From NCBI GenBank assembly GCA_024640745.1, contig JAHEEL010000096.1, positions 1-8,445 on the forward strand: 8,445 nt of DNA, in the 5' to 3' direction. This document shows positions 1 through 5,726 of the stretch, one piece after another. The position numbers were made by a program, and so were the translations under genes. The notes under the pieces are model-generated. The model ran no database searches and was not told where the DNA came from. It saw nothing but the letters and a program-made list of their open reading frames with translations. How positions within the stretch are numbered: the stretch's first letter is position 1; the number at the start of each line of letters is the position of its first letter. Origin of the DNA: Actinomycetes bacterium (lineage in GTDB: Bacteria > Actinomycetota > Acidimicrobiia > Spongiisociales > UBA5794).

Positions 1-350
1 AGGGCACGCGCTACTCCGAGGCGAAACGGATCAAGTTCGCCGATCGGGTGGCCCAGCGCGGTGGAACCGTCGGAGCGATCGCATCGGAGTATCGCAAGGT
101 GCTCCCGCCCCGACCCGCCGGCACCCTCGCCCTGGTAGCGGAACGTCCCATGGATGTCGTCGTGCTCGCGCACCGCGGGTTCGAAGGATTCGCCGAGATC
201 CGGGACATGTGGTCGGGCGGGTTGGTGAGGTCTCACGTTCAACTGCGCTTTCATCGCATCCCACGCGCCGAGGTTCCTTCCGGAGAAGCGGAGCGCACGG
301 AGTGGCTGTTCCGCCTCTGGGCCGAGATCGATGACTGGATCTCCGCCTGA
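1..350 (+). CDS. PlsC-type lysophospholipid acyltransferase, C-terminal part (5' truncated)
   Basis: This is the last 115 residues of a gene that begins before the window. Members of the 1-acyl-glycerol-3-phosphate acyltransferase (LPLAT/PlsC) family transfer an acyl chain onto lysophospholipids at the inner membrane face. The visible part opens with (E)GTRYSEAKR, where the first two bases complete a probable Glu codon; this matches family block III (EGTR), which binds the glycerol-phosphate head group. The block with the catalytic HxxxxD lies upstream and is not seen. After EGTR come a KFADR segment and GGTVGAIASEYRKVLPPRP, where many relatives have a conserved lysine and a VxxPR-like element. 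The C-terminal tail is Trp- and acid-rich and ends DDWISA. The reading frame is open from the window edge to a TGA. The fragment is too short to choose between PlsC proper and one of the many actinobacterial paralogues. Confidence 0.8.
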   Translation, partial: GTRYSEAKRIKFADRVAQRGGTVGAIASEYRKVLPPRPAGTLALVAERPMDVVVLAHRGFEGFAEIRDMWSGGLVRSHVQLRFHRIPRAEVPSGEAERTEWLFRLWAEIDDWISA

Positions 351-415
351 GGAGACGGCGATCGGTTGCCCCAACGTCGTCGCTACTGAGCTCGGGTTGG
401 CACGTGTATGGGTCG

Positions 416-421
416 TATGAT
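416..421 (+). promoter_or_regulatory. possible -10 element (TATGAT) for the amidohydrolase gene
   Basis: TATGAT lies 30 bases before the preferred GTG start at 452, giving a short leader if used. The nearest -35-like hexamer, TTGGCA at 397-402, is only 13 bases away, which is too close for a standard promoter, so support is weak. If the promoter is real, the upstream GTG at 404 could not be the start. Confidence 0.22.
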
Positions 422-442
422 CGGAGGCGATTCCCGAGGAAC

Positions 443-446
443 GGAG
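443..446 (+). promoter_or_regulatory. ribosome binding site choosing the GTG start at 452
   Basis: GGAG ends five bases before GTG 452, with a second purine run (GAGGA, 436-440) just upstream. The alternative in-frame GTG at 404 has no comparable site, and its extra 16 residues (Arg- and Tyr-rich) do not look like the family. With the 452 start the metal-binding HxH falls at residues 61 and 63, the same numbers as in E. coli CodA. Confidence 0.65.
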
Positions 447-451
447 CCGTC

Positions 452-1690
452 GTGCAGGGTCCCAGCTCGCTGACTATTCAATCGGCCAGGTTGCGCGGCG
501 AGGCCGGCCTCGTCGATCTCGTGGTTCGCGACGGGATCATCGCCTCAATCGGACCGGCGGGCAGCGCTTCGAGCGACGAGGTGACGATAAACGCTGCGGG
601 CAACGTGGTGACCGAGTCGTTCGTCAACACGCACCTGCATCTCGACAAGGTGTTCACGCTCCATGATCTCGGAGATGCGGCCCTCGCCGACTACCAGAGC
701 GGTGAGATGGGCAAGGCGATGTCTGCGATCGAGACTGCCGCCGCGGTCAAGCGGAGTCAGGATGTGGATGCGATGCTTGCGGCGGGCAGGCGGGCCACCG
801 CGATGGCGGCGTACTACGGCAACACCCACGTCCGTGCCCTCGCCGACGTCGATTCGAAGGCCGGGGTGCGCGGCGTCGAGGTGCTCGTCGCGCTGCGCGA
901 CGAGTTTGCGGGCGTCGTCGATCTCCAGGTCGTTGCCTTTGCACAAGACGGAATCATTCGCGAGCCGGGCACCGAAGACCTCCTCCGAATCGCAATGGCC
1001 ATGGGGGCGGATGTCGTCGGTGGGATTCCCTGGATCGAGTTCACCGAGGCCGACATGGCCGACCATGTCCGGATCGTGTTCGACATTGCCGTCGAATACG
1101 ACGCAGCGGTCTCAATGCTGCTCGACGACGCGGGCGATCCCGGCCTGAGGACAACCGAGATGATGGCCACTGAGGCACTCAACCGGGGCTGGATCGGTCG
1201 GGCGCTGGCGCACCACGCTCGGGCGATGGCGCTGTATCCGGACCCGTACTTCGAGCGTCTCGTCGCGCTGCTGAAAGCGGCCGACGTCGCAGTCGTCAGT
1301 GATCCGCACACCGGCCCGCTCCATGCCAGGGTGCGGGAACTCGTGGACGCCGGCGTCAACGTCAGCCTCGGCCAGGATGACATCTCCGACGCCTACTACG
1401 CGTTCGGCAGGAACAACATGCTCGAGGTGGCATTCCTCGGCGCCCATCTCCTGTGGATGATGTCCGAGCCTGACTTGTCCATTCTCTACGACGCCATCAC
1501 CGTGAATCCGGCGGCGGCGATCGGCCTCGACGGCCATGCGTTGGCGGTCGGCAACACGGCCAACCTCGTGGTACTCGAGGGCCGGTCGCTGAGCGAAGCA
1601 CTTCGCTTCCACGCTGCACCCAGCGCCGTGATCAGCCATGGGCATCTGATCGACCGGGACGCCATGCAGGCTATCGCCGACGTGCCGTAG
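452..1690 (+). CDS. Amidohydrolase-superfamily protein, cytosine-deaminase-like (CodA group), altered active site
   Basis: A 412-residue protein of CodA-like length in the metal-dependent amidohydrolase superfamily, whose members hydrolyse C-N bonds such as the exocyclic amine of cytosine, in the cytoplasm. Visible landmarks (412-residue numbering): an N-terminal beta-sandwich part; VNTHLHLDK with metal ligands His61 and His63; GNTHVRALADVD near 123-134; VVAFAQDGI with Gln165, like the substrate Gln of CodA; LAHHARAM with His255; LGQDDISDAYY with the metal-type Asp309; and a C-terminal GNTANLVVLEG returning to the beta-sandwich. Unusually, the stretch equal to CodA HCDE reads LLDD (residues 223-226), so the His ligand is Leu and the catalytic Glu is Asp. 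The fold assignment is secure and the substrate is not: it may be a divergent deaminase or a hydrolase for another N-heterocycle or amide. It stands alone, 101 bases after the acyltransferase. No transporter or pyrimidine gene is adjacent. Confidence 0.85.
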   Translation: MQGPSSLTIQSARLRGEAGLVDLVVRDGIIASIGPAGSASSDEVTINAAGNVVTESFVNTHLHLDKVFTLHDLGDAALADYQSGEMGKAMSAIETAAAVKRSQDVDAMLAAGRRATAMAAYYGNTHVRALADVDSKAGVRGVEVLVALRDEFAGVVDLQVVAFAQDGIIREPGTEDLLRIAMAMGADVVGGIPWIEFTEADMADHVRIVFDIAVEYDAAVSMLLDDAGDPGLRTTEMMATEALNRGWIGRALAHHARAMALYPDPYFERLVALLKAADVAVVSDPHTGPLHARVRELVDAGVNVSLGQDDISDAYYAFGRNNMLEVAFLGAHLLWMMSEPDLSILYDAITVNPAAAIGLDGHALAVGNTANLVVLEGRSLSEALRFHAAPSAVISHGHLIDRDAMQAIADVP

Positions 1691-1693
1691 CGG

Positions 1694-1737
1694 CCGGTAC
1701 CGATTCGACGAATCCGGAGCTTTGCCACGGGTACCGG
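1694..1737. terminator. inverted repeat after the amidohydrolase gene (possible terminator)
   Basis: A perfect 8-base inverted repeat, CCGGTACC (1694-1701) and GGTACCGG (1730-1737), starts three bases after the stop codon. Inside it is a second small hairpin, GATTC-GAC-GAATC (1702-1714). No T-tract follows, so if it ends transcription it is not of the classic Rho-independent form. It could also be a protein-binding palindrome or belong to the helicase control region. Confidence 0.35.
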
Positions 1738-1936
1738 GGATGCCGGGCTAGGGTTGTCGTGCCGCACCGGGTGGAGGTCAGCGCTTCGTCGCTTCCCCGG
1801 TGGTCAACGGCACAGTTTCTCACCCGGTTGGACTGCCTCTTCGGCCGACGCTCGATACCTCAGGCCACAGACGCCCCCGGTCGAGTCGGAGATCGGACAG
1901 TTCATCAACGTTCCCGCACCGGGATCAGGAGTCATC
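1722..1936 (+). promoter_or_regulatory. upstream and leader region of the helicase gene, with stem-loops
   Basis: The gap between the amidohydrolase stop and the helicase start is 246 bases and holds no supported gene. A weak promoter candidate is TTGCCA (1722-1727) with TAGGGT (1749-1754), but the 21-base spacing is long. Two stem-loops can be drawn in the part that would be transcribed. CCGGTG (1797-1802) pairs with CACC(C)GG (1821-1827, one bulged base). CCGA-CG-CTCGA (1845-1855, two bulged bases) pairs with TCGAGTCGG (1881-1889), giving nine base pairs. Long structured leaders are known for cold-induced RNA helicase genes; that this one regulates is inference. The helicase frame stays open through this stretch back to a TTG at 1754. 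Confidence 0.4.
1927..1931 (+). promoter_or_regulatory. ribosome binding site fixing the helicase start at 1937
   Basis: AGGAG lies five bases before ATG 1937. This outweighs the longer reading starting at TTG 1754, because the conserved Q-motif region of DEAD-box helicases starts immediately after Met1937 (FAQLGL) and the 61 extra residues resemble no helicase N-terminus. Confidence 0.8.
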
Positions 1937-3466
1937 ATGACCGCGACCTTTGCCCAACTCGGGCTGCCCACATCACTCGTCCGCGCCCTCGAACAGCGCG
2001 GCATCCTCGAGCCCTTCCCGATTCAGGAGGCGACCATCCCGGACGCCCTTTCCGGCAAGGACGTCTCCGGCAAGGCCCCGACGGGTTCGGGAAAGACGAT
2101 TGCGTTCGGCCTCCCCCTCCTCGCGCGCGTCGAGCGGGCGAAGCCGGGTCGACCGCGCGCCCTGATCCTCGCCCCGACTCGCGAGCTCGCCGACCAGATC
2201 AAGCAAGAGCTGGCGCCGCTCGCGCAGAGCGTCGGCCGCAATGTCTTCGCCATCTACGGTGGGGTGGGATACGGGCCGCAGCGCAATGCCATGCGTCGCG
2301 GCGTCGATGTGCTCGTCGCTACGCCGGGCCGACTCGAGGACCTGATGGAGCAGGGCACCGTCAACTTGAGCCAGGCCGACATCGTGGTCGTCGACGAAGC
2401 AGATCGTATGGCGGACATGGGGTTCCTCCCCGCGGTTCGTCGCATCCTCGATCGCACGGCGAAGCGGCGCCAGACGCTGCTGTTCTCGGCAACGCTCGAC
2501 GGCGATATCGCCGTCCTCAGCCGTTCCTATCAGAACGATCCCGTCCGTCGCGATGCCGGGTCGGCCGATGATGAGGCGATCGACGCCAAGCATCACTTCT
2601 GGTTGGTCCAGCACCACGACCGCGTCGAGCACACGGCTGACCTCATCAAGGCCGCCGACCGCACGATCGTCTTCACCCGGACCCGCCACGGGGCGGATCG
2701 CCTGGCGAAGCAACTCTCGAAACTGGGAGTGAGCGCCGTCGCCATGCACGGCGGGCGCTCGCAGAATCAACGCAACCGGGCGTTGCATGCCTTCTCGAGC
2801 TATCGGGCGCAGGCACTGATTGCCACGGATGTTGCCGCCCGCGGAATCCACATCGATGCCGTTGCGTCGGTGATCCACTTCGATCCACCGGCCGACCACA
2901 AAGACTACCTGCACCGCTCCGGGCGCACGGCCAGGGCGGGAGCCACCGGGACGGTTGTGAGTCTGGTCACCGGAGAGCAGAAGCGCGCGGTGCGTCGCAT
3001 GCAGCGCGACCTCGATCTCGATGCCCCGATCGAGGCACCCGCCCTCGACGCCCTCGAGTTCGGCGGGCACCGCATCGGGTCGCCATCGGCCAGGTCGCCG
3101 CGGCCTGCATCCAACGAGTCGCAAGCGACACGAAGCGAGGTACCGCGGACCCGCTCAGCAAAGAAGCCGACGAAGGCGTCGAACGGATCCACACCGCATG
3201 AGAGTGGAGAGAGCGTCTATGTCGCGAACCTCCCGTGGGGTACCACGGAGTCGGACATCGAGCGCATGTTTGGACGCTTCGGCGATGTTCATGCCGCCAC
3301 GTTGATCTTCGATCGGCGGACGGGCCGATCGAAAGGGTTCGGCTTCGTCGACATGCCCCGGCCGGATGCCAGGGCCGCAATCGACGGCCTCCACGGCACC
3401 AAGATGGGCGGACGCGACCTGACGGTCCGCATCGCGAAGCCTCGAGCGGGCAGTCGCCGACGCTAG
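1937..3466 (+). CDS. DEAD-box ATP-dependent RNA helicase with C-terminal RRM domain
   Basis: A 509-residue cytoplasmic enzyme expected to use ATP to unwind short RNA duplexes or remodel RNA-protein complexes. All helicase motifs are present in order: Q motif around FAQLGL and PFPIQ (5-30), motif I APTGSGKT (47-54), Ia PTREL (80-84), GG (108-109), TPGR (129-132), motif II DEAD (153-156), motif III SAT (184-186), motif V ATDVAARGIHI (296-306) and motif VI HRSGRTARAG (326-335). After the second RecA-like domain, a linker of about 60 residues rich in Ser, Arg, Lys and Pro (roughly 365-423) leads to an RNA recognition motif at about 424-503, with RNP2 VYVANL (427-432) and RNP1 KGFGFVDM (466-473), then a basic tail ending in three Arg. 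The canonical RRM differs from the DbpA-type RNA-binding domain found in DbpA and CsdA. Ribosome assembly, RNA decay and cold adaptation are the usual family roles; which applies here is unknown. Confidence 0.96.
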   Translation: MTATFAQLGLPTSLVRALEQRGILEPFPIQEATIPDALSGKDVSGKAPTGSGKTIAFGLPLLARVERAKPGRPRALILAPTRELADQIKQELAPLAQSVGRNVFAIYGGVGYGPQRNAMRRGVDVLVATPGRLEDLMEQGTVNLSQADIVVVDEADRMADMGFLPAVRRILDRTAKRRQTLLFSATLDGDIAVLSRSYQNDPVRRDAGSADDEAIDAKHHFWLVQHHDRVEHTADLIKAADRTIVFTRTRHGADRLAKQLSKLGVSAVAMHGGRSQNQRNRALHAFSSYRAQALIATDVAARGIHIDAVASVIHFDPPADHKDYLHRSGRTARAGATGTVVSLVTGEQKRAVRRMQRDLDLDAPIEAPALDALEFGGHRIGSPSARSPRPASNESQATRSEVPRTRSAKKPTKASNGSTPHESGESVYVANLPWGTTESDIERMFGRFGDVHAATLIFDRRTGRSKGFGFVDMPRPDARAAIDGLHGTKMGGRDLTVRIAKPRAGSRRR

Positions 3467-3494
3467 TCGCGCGTACCCGGCGTTCGCCATGTCC

Positions 3495-3518
3495 TCTGTG
3501 GCGTCGCGAGCGCACAGA
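3495..3518 (+). promoter_or_regulatory. small hairpin between helicase and small downstream gene
   Basis: TCTGTG (3495-3500) and CACAGA (3513-3518) form a six-pair stem around a 12-base loop, which can add CG/CG pairs with one bulge. It lies 13 bases before the ribosome binding site of the 74-residue gene. It may be a weak 3' end for the helicase mRNA or part of the next gene's leader. No T-run follows. Confidence 0.25.
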
Positions 3519-3530
3519 ATGACTACGAAC

Positions 3531-3537
3531 AAAGGAG
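3531..3537 (+). promoter_or_regulatory. ribosome binding site fixing the small gene start at 3543
   Basis: AAAGGAG ends five bases before ATG 3543. The earlier in-frame ATGs at 3489 and 3519 have no such site, and the 3519 reading would place this purine run inside the gene. ATG 3546 is a close second choice. Confidence 0.75.
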
Positions 3538-3542
3538 TGCCG

Positions 3543-3767
3543 ATGATGAAGGCACAACAAACCTCACGCTGCAACGCGCCATATAGCCTCAACAGTCTCC
3601 GACGGGGTATGAGCTACCGAGCCACAACCCGCATCGGCAGCACCGTTGGGCAGTACCTCGGCATGGAGACACCCCACGGCGACCGTTCGATCCTGCTGCA
3701 CGGCACCGCGGGCACCGCATCGATCTCTCTGAGCGACATCACATCCATCTGCCCGGCGGCTGCCTGA
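3543..3767 (+). CDS. Small hypothetical protein (74 aa), possible small beta-barrel
   Basis: I do not recognise a named family. The protein has 74 residues, starts with two Met codons and has no signal peptide or membrane segment. After a polar N-terminus of about 20 residues, the rest alternates short polar/hydrophobic strands and glycine turns: YRATTRIGSTVGQYLGME, then DRSILLHG, then ASISLSDITSI. That pattern (strand, Gly turn, G-Y-L-G-M-E, I-L-L, then S-I-x-L-x-D-I) suggests an SH3- or Sm-like barrel, as in many small RNA- or protein-binding domains; this is inferred by eye. Two Cys (10 and 70) lie near the ends. It follows the helicase by 76 bases on the same strand, so co-transcription is likely and an RNA-linked role is possible. 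Its stop codon sits in the loop of a strong hairpin. The strong ribosome binding site is the best evidence that it is a real gene. Confidence 0.7.
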   Translation: MMKAQQTSRCNAPYSLNSLRRGMSYRATTRIGSTVGQYLGMETPHGDRSILLHGTAGTASISLSDITSICPAAA

Positions 3768-3781
3768 ACGCCAGCCGCCGG
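3753..3781. terminator. strong stem-loop between the converging gene blocks (probable bidirectional terminator)
   Basis: A perfect ten-pair stem, CCGGCGGCTG (3753-3762) with CAGCCGCCGG (3772-3781), encloses a nine-base loop that contains the TGA of the small gene. The minus-strand channel gene ends 31 bases to the right, so one structure could serve both directions. Neither side has a clear T-run, as is common for high-GC actinobacterial terminators. Confidence 0.6.
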
Positions 3782-3812
3782 CGTCTCTGCCTCAGACCGT
3801 GACAACGGAAGC

Positions 3813-4187
3813 TCAGGTTCTCGGTTCGGGGGCTTCTGGGATGTCGATGTTCATCGGGACATACTTCACCGCCGCCCGTGCAGCGCGGTGCTTGAACCGG
3901 GAGTTCAGCCAGACGGTAATGACCGTGATCCCGCTGAAGACGTAGAAGACGGTGAACAGCTTGGATGCATCGGAGGACGGAGTCAGATCCCCGAAGCCGA
4001 CGGTGGTGACCGCGACCGTGCTGAAGTAGAACGAATCCACCCAGCTCCAGTCTTCGAGGAAGTGATACACGACGGTTCCGAGCGCCAGGATGCCGACCGC
4101 CACACTCCCGACGATGCGTCCTGAGTGGGCTTGCCAGTAGGCGACCTCTGATGAGGGTCTTGCCGAACTGCCCGTCGTATCACTCAT
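3813..4187 (-). CDS. Two-helix potassium channel (Ion_trans_2 type)
   Basis: A 124-residue inner-membrane protein with the layout of a minimal pore-forming K+ channel subunit, expected to work as a tetramer. A short polar N-terminus is followed by TM1 (about 25-44), a Trp-rich turn (DWSWVDS), the pore helix and selectivity filter STVAVTTVGFGDLTP (56-70, filter TVGFGD at 62-67), TM2 (about 77-94), then a basic RFKHRAAR patch and a short acidic/Pro tail. TVGFGD is a variant of TVGYGD that occurs in genuine channels. There is no RCK, cyclic-nucleotide or other ligand domain, so no gating input can be read from the sequence. AGGAGGA at 4194-4200 lies six bases before the ATG. It follows the DUF2252 gene by 95 bases on the same strand. 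Confidence 0.9.
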   Translation of the reverse strand: MSDTTGSSARPSSEVAYWQAHSGRIVGSVAVGILALGTVVYHFLEDWSWVDSFYFSTVAVTTVGFGDLTPSSDASKLFTVFYVFSGITVITVWLNSRFKHRAARAAVKYVPMNIDIPEAPEPRT

Positions 4188-4204
4188 GTCGCGTCCTCCT
4201 CGTG

Positions 4205-4252
4205 GGCTCGACGATGTGTCGCCAAGGATTCTGAGACCCTAGCCACGGCTAG
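4205..4252 (-). promoter_or_regulatory. palindrome and hairpin upstream of the channel gene
   Basis: CTAGCC (4239-4244) and GGCTAG (4247-4252) form a near-perfect 14-base palindrome that could be an operator or small stem. On the minus strand it overlaps TAGGGT (4236-4241), a possible -10 element, although no -35 is evident. Closer to the gene, GG(CT)CGAC (4205-4212) pairs with GTCGCC (4218-4223) four bases before the ribosome binding site. These suggest that the channel may have its own control in addition to read-through from DUF2252. Confidence 0.25.
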
Positions 4253-4267
4253 TGATTGGAGATCGAC

Positions 4268-4282
4268 GCGCCCGGCGGGCGC
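4268..4282 (-). terminator. short hairpin directly after the DUF2252 stop
   Basis: GCGCCC (4268-4273), three loop bases, and GGGCGC (4277-4282) form a compact six-pair G+C stem that begins at the base after the stop codon. There is no T-tract. It may weaken or end transcription before the channel gene, or protect the mRNA 3' end. Confidence 0.4.
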
Positions 4283-5650
4283 TCAACCCTCCCCCGCCTC
4301 AATGCGTCCGGATGCAATCGCGGTTGTGAAGGCCTCGTAGTCCTTCTGATTCTGGTCCGCGTACGCGTAGGCGAAATCCGCAACCGCCTGCGCGAACACG
4401 TCTCCAGAGCCCAGATAGCCGGCTATCGCGATTGGATCCCCAGAGCGCGCATGGGCGTGGGCGAGCGTCCAGCCACAGATGCCCGCGTAGCGAGCCAACC
4501 GCTCGGCACTCATCTTCGAGATGTCGGCCGAACCCTTCATGTCGTACAGCTGGCGCCAGTAGAACTGGTAGCCGCGGCGCCCTTCCGTCCATCCGAGGAA
4601 GATGTCGCTCGACGCCTGCATGAGGCGCTGGCCCTCAACCACGCGCCGACCGTGATGCTCGTACACGCTCTTCGGGAGGTATCCCTCGAGTACCGAGTTC
4701 GTCGCTTCCTTGATCTGGAGGAACAGCGGGTCGGAGTCGTCATTCCCCTGGAGTAGCGCGACCAGGCAACGGGTTCCGACGCTCCCGACGCCGACGACCT
4801 TCAGTGCGACATCGATGACTCGATACCGATCGAGCAGGACTTTTCGGTTGTCGTTGAGCGTGCTCCGGTACATCGACAGGCTCTCGTCAACGATGCTGCG
4901 CAACTCGCCCGGATCGACGATATCCGGCAGTTCGCGGAGCGGGACGAGGAGCGGAGGATCGCTCCTGATCCGGAAACTGCCGTCGATCTTCTCTGCGAGC
5001 TTGGACAGCGCCTTGAGACTGTCCTTCGACCGAGCCTTCCGCGAGGATTTTGCCGCATGCTTGCGGTCCTTCTTCGGCAACCCGTCCATGATCTGCTCGA
5101 GTGTGAGGTGGGCATACCAGACATCGAGCGTGCGCGCCGTCGTGAACCGCCGCATCATGTCCCGGTAGCCCTCGACCGACTGGACCGTCGCGGCCCGAAT
5201 CGCGTCATCATCCAGCTCGTTGTCGCGACCGGCGAGCACGAAACTCGTGGCCAGACGCTTCAGATCCCACTCCCACGGACCGGGGAGCGTCTCGTCGAAG
5301 TCGTTGATGTCGAACACCTGAGCGCGCTCAGGCGATGCGTAGGAACCGAAGTTCGAGAGATGGGCGTCACCGCAGATCTGCGCGGTCAAGCCCGTGACCG
5401 GCGTGCCGGAGAGGTCCGAGGCCATGATCTTGGCCGCCCCGCGATAGAAGGTGAACGCAGATTCCGCCATCCGGTAATGACGAATCGGCACGAGCCACTG
5501 CAACCGATCCTGGTCCTGGTCGGTGATCAACGTGACGGGATCGGGTCGGTCCGCGGGCGGAAGCCACTCCCCGTGGCTCGAACGCGGAACGGTCTTGCGA
5601 ATCTCCTTGCCCTGTGCCTTCCGTTGCTCGGGTGTGGCCGACTCGGACAT
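4283..5650 (-). CDS. DUF2252 family protein with kinase-like motifs
   Basis: A 455-residue soluble protein, the usual length for DUF2252, a family common in Actinomycetota with no settled function known to me. Family hallmarks: LVPIRHYRM (53-61), FYRGAA (68-73), CGDAHLSNFG (93-102), FDINDFDET (113-121) and PGPWEWDLKRLATSF (123-137). The GDAHLSN and DFDE pair resembles the catalytic and metal-binding motifs of aminoglycoside-phosphotransferase-like kinases (HGDxHxxN and DFD). Much later come a glycine-rich VVGVGSVGTR (285-294) and LQIKEA with Lys314, resembling a nucleotide-binding loop and its lysine, so the order is reversed compared with ordinary kinases. The middle part (about 185-225) is rich in Lys, Arg and Ser. 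The start was set by AGGAGG (5655-5660), four bases before ATG 5650; the longer reading from TTG 5704 would run through a hairpin. A phosphotransferase role is inference. It lies 76 bases after the DUF7144-type gene. Confidence 0.9.
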   Translation of the reverse strand: MSESATPEQRKAQGKEIRKTVPRSSHGEWLPPADRPDPVTLITDQDQDRLQWLVPIRHYRMAESAFTFYRGAAKIMASDLSGTPVTGLTAQICGDAHLSNFGSYASPERAQVFDINDFDETLPGPWEWDLKRLATSFVLAGRDNELDDDAIRAATVQSVEGYRDMMRRFTTARTLDVWYAHLTLEQIMDGLPKKDRKHAAKSSRKARSKDSLKALSKLAEKIDGSFRIRSDPPLLVPLRELPDIVDPGELRSIVDESLSMYRSTLNDNRKVLLDRYRVIDVALKVVGVGSVGTRCLVALLQGNDDSDPLFLQIKEATNSVLEGYLPKSVYEHHGRRVVEGQRLMQASSDIFLGWTEGRRGYQFYWRQLYDMKGSADISKMSAERLARYAGICGWTLAHAHARSGDPIAIAGYLGSGDVFAQAVADFAYAYADQNQKDYEAFTTAIASGRIEAGEG

Positions 5651-5654
5651 GCTT

Positions 5655-5660
5655 CCTCCT
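5655..5660 (-). promoter_or_regulatory. ribosome binding site fixing the DUF2252 start at 5650
   Basis: AGGAGG on the minus strand, four bases before the ATG. The TTG at 5704 has no preceding site of similar strength, and a reading from there would include this site and the hairpin at 5663-5691 as coding sequence. Confidence 0.8.
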
Positions 5661-5662
5661 CG

Positions 5663-5691
5663 AAGCGGGGCTGCACCACGCGGCCCCGCTT
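5663..5691 (-). promoter_or_regulatory. stem-loop just ahead of the DUF2252 ribosome binding site
   Basis: AAGCGGGGC (5663-5671) and GCCCCGCTT (5683-5691) form a perfect nine-pair stem with an 11-base loop, in the 76-base gap between the DUF7144-type and DUF2252 genes. It ends two bases before the AGGAGG. It could attenuate transcription between the two genes, mark a processing site or limit translation. No T-run follows on either strand. Confidence 0.45.
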
Positions 5692-5726
5692 GCTTCTCCT
5701 TCAACTACCCGATCGTTGCGGCGGAT

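Noticed and set aside
404..451. Longer amidohydrolase reading from GTG 404
   Set aside because: No ribosome binding site, atypical Arg/Tyr-rich residues, and GTG 452 has GGAG at a good distance.
814..1645. Two minus-strand frames (about 814-1383 and 1112-1645)
   Set aside because: They are opposite the amidohydrolase and have low-complexity Ser/Ala/Arg or His/Arg/Gly-rich products with no recognisable motif.
1754..1936. 61-residue N-terminal extension of the helicase from TTG 1754
   Set aside because: Rare start codon, no helicase-like sequence, and ATG 1937 has a strong AGGAG and directly precedes the Q-motif region.
1973..3124. 383-codon open frame on the minus strand
   Set aside because: It lies wholly opposite the helicase, whose motifs are complete; the Arg/Asp/Gly-rich product is typical of antisense frames in G+C-rich genes.
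1748..4242. Shared CTAGGGT at 1748-1754 (plus) and overlapping 4236-4242 (minus) as a common regulatory motif
   Set aside because: Only two copies of a seven-base string, with different surroundings; chance is the simplest explanation.
5651..5704. DUF2252 start at TTG 5704
   Set aside because: It would translate through the nine-pair hairpin and the AGGAGG of the better ATG at 5650.
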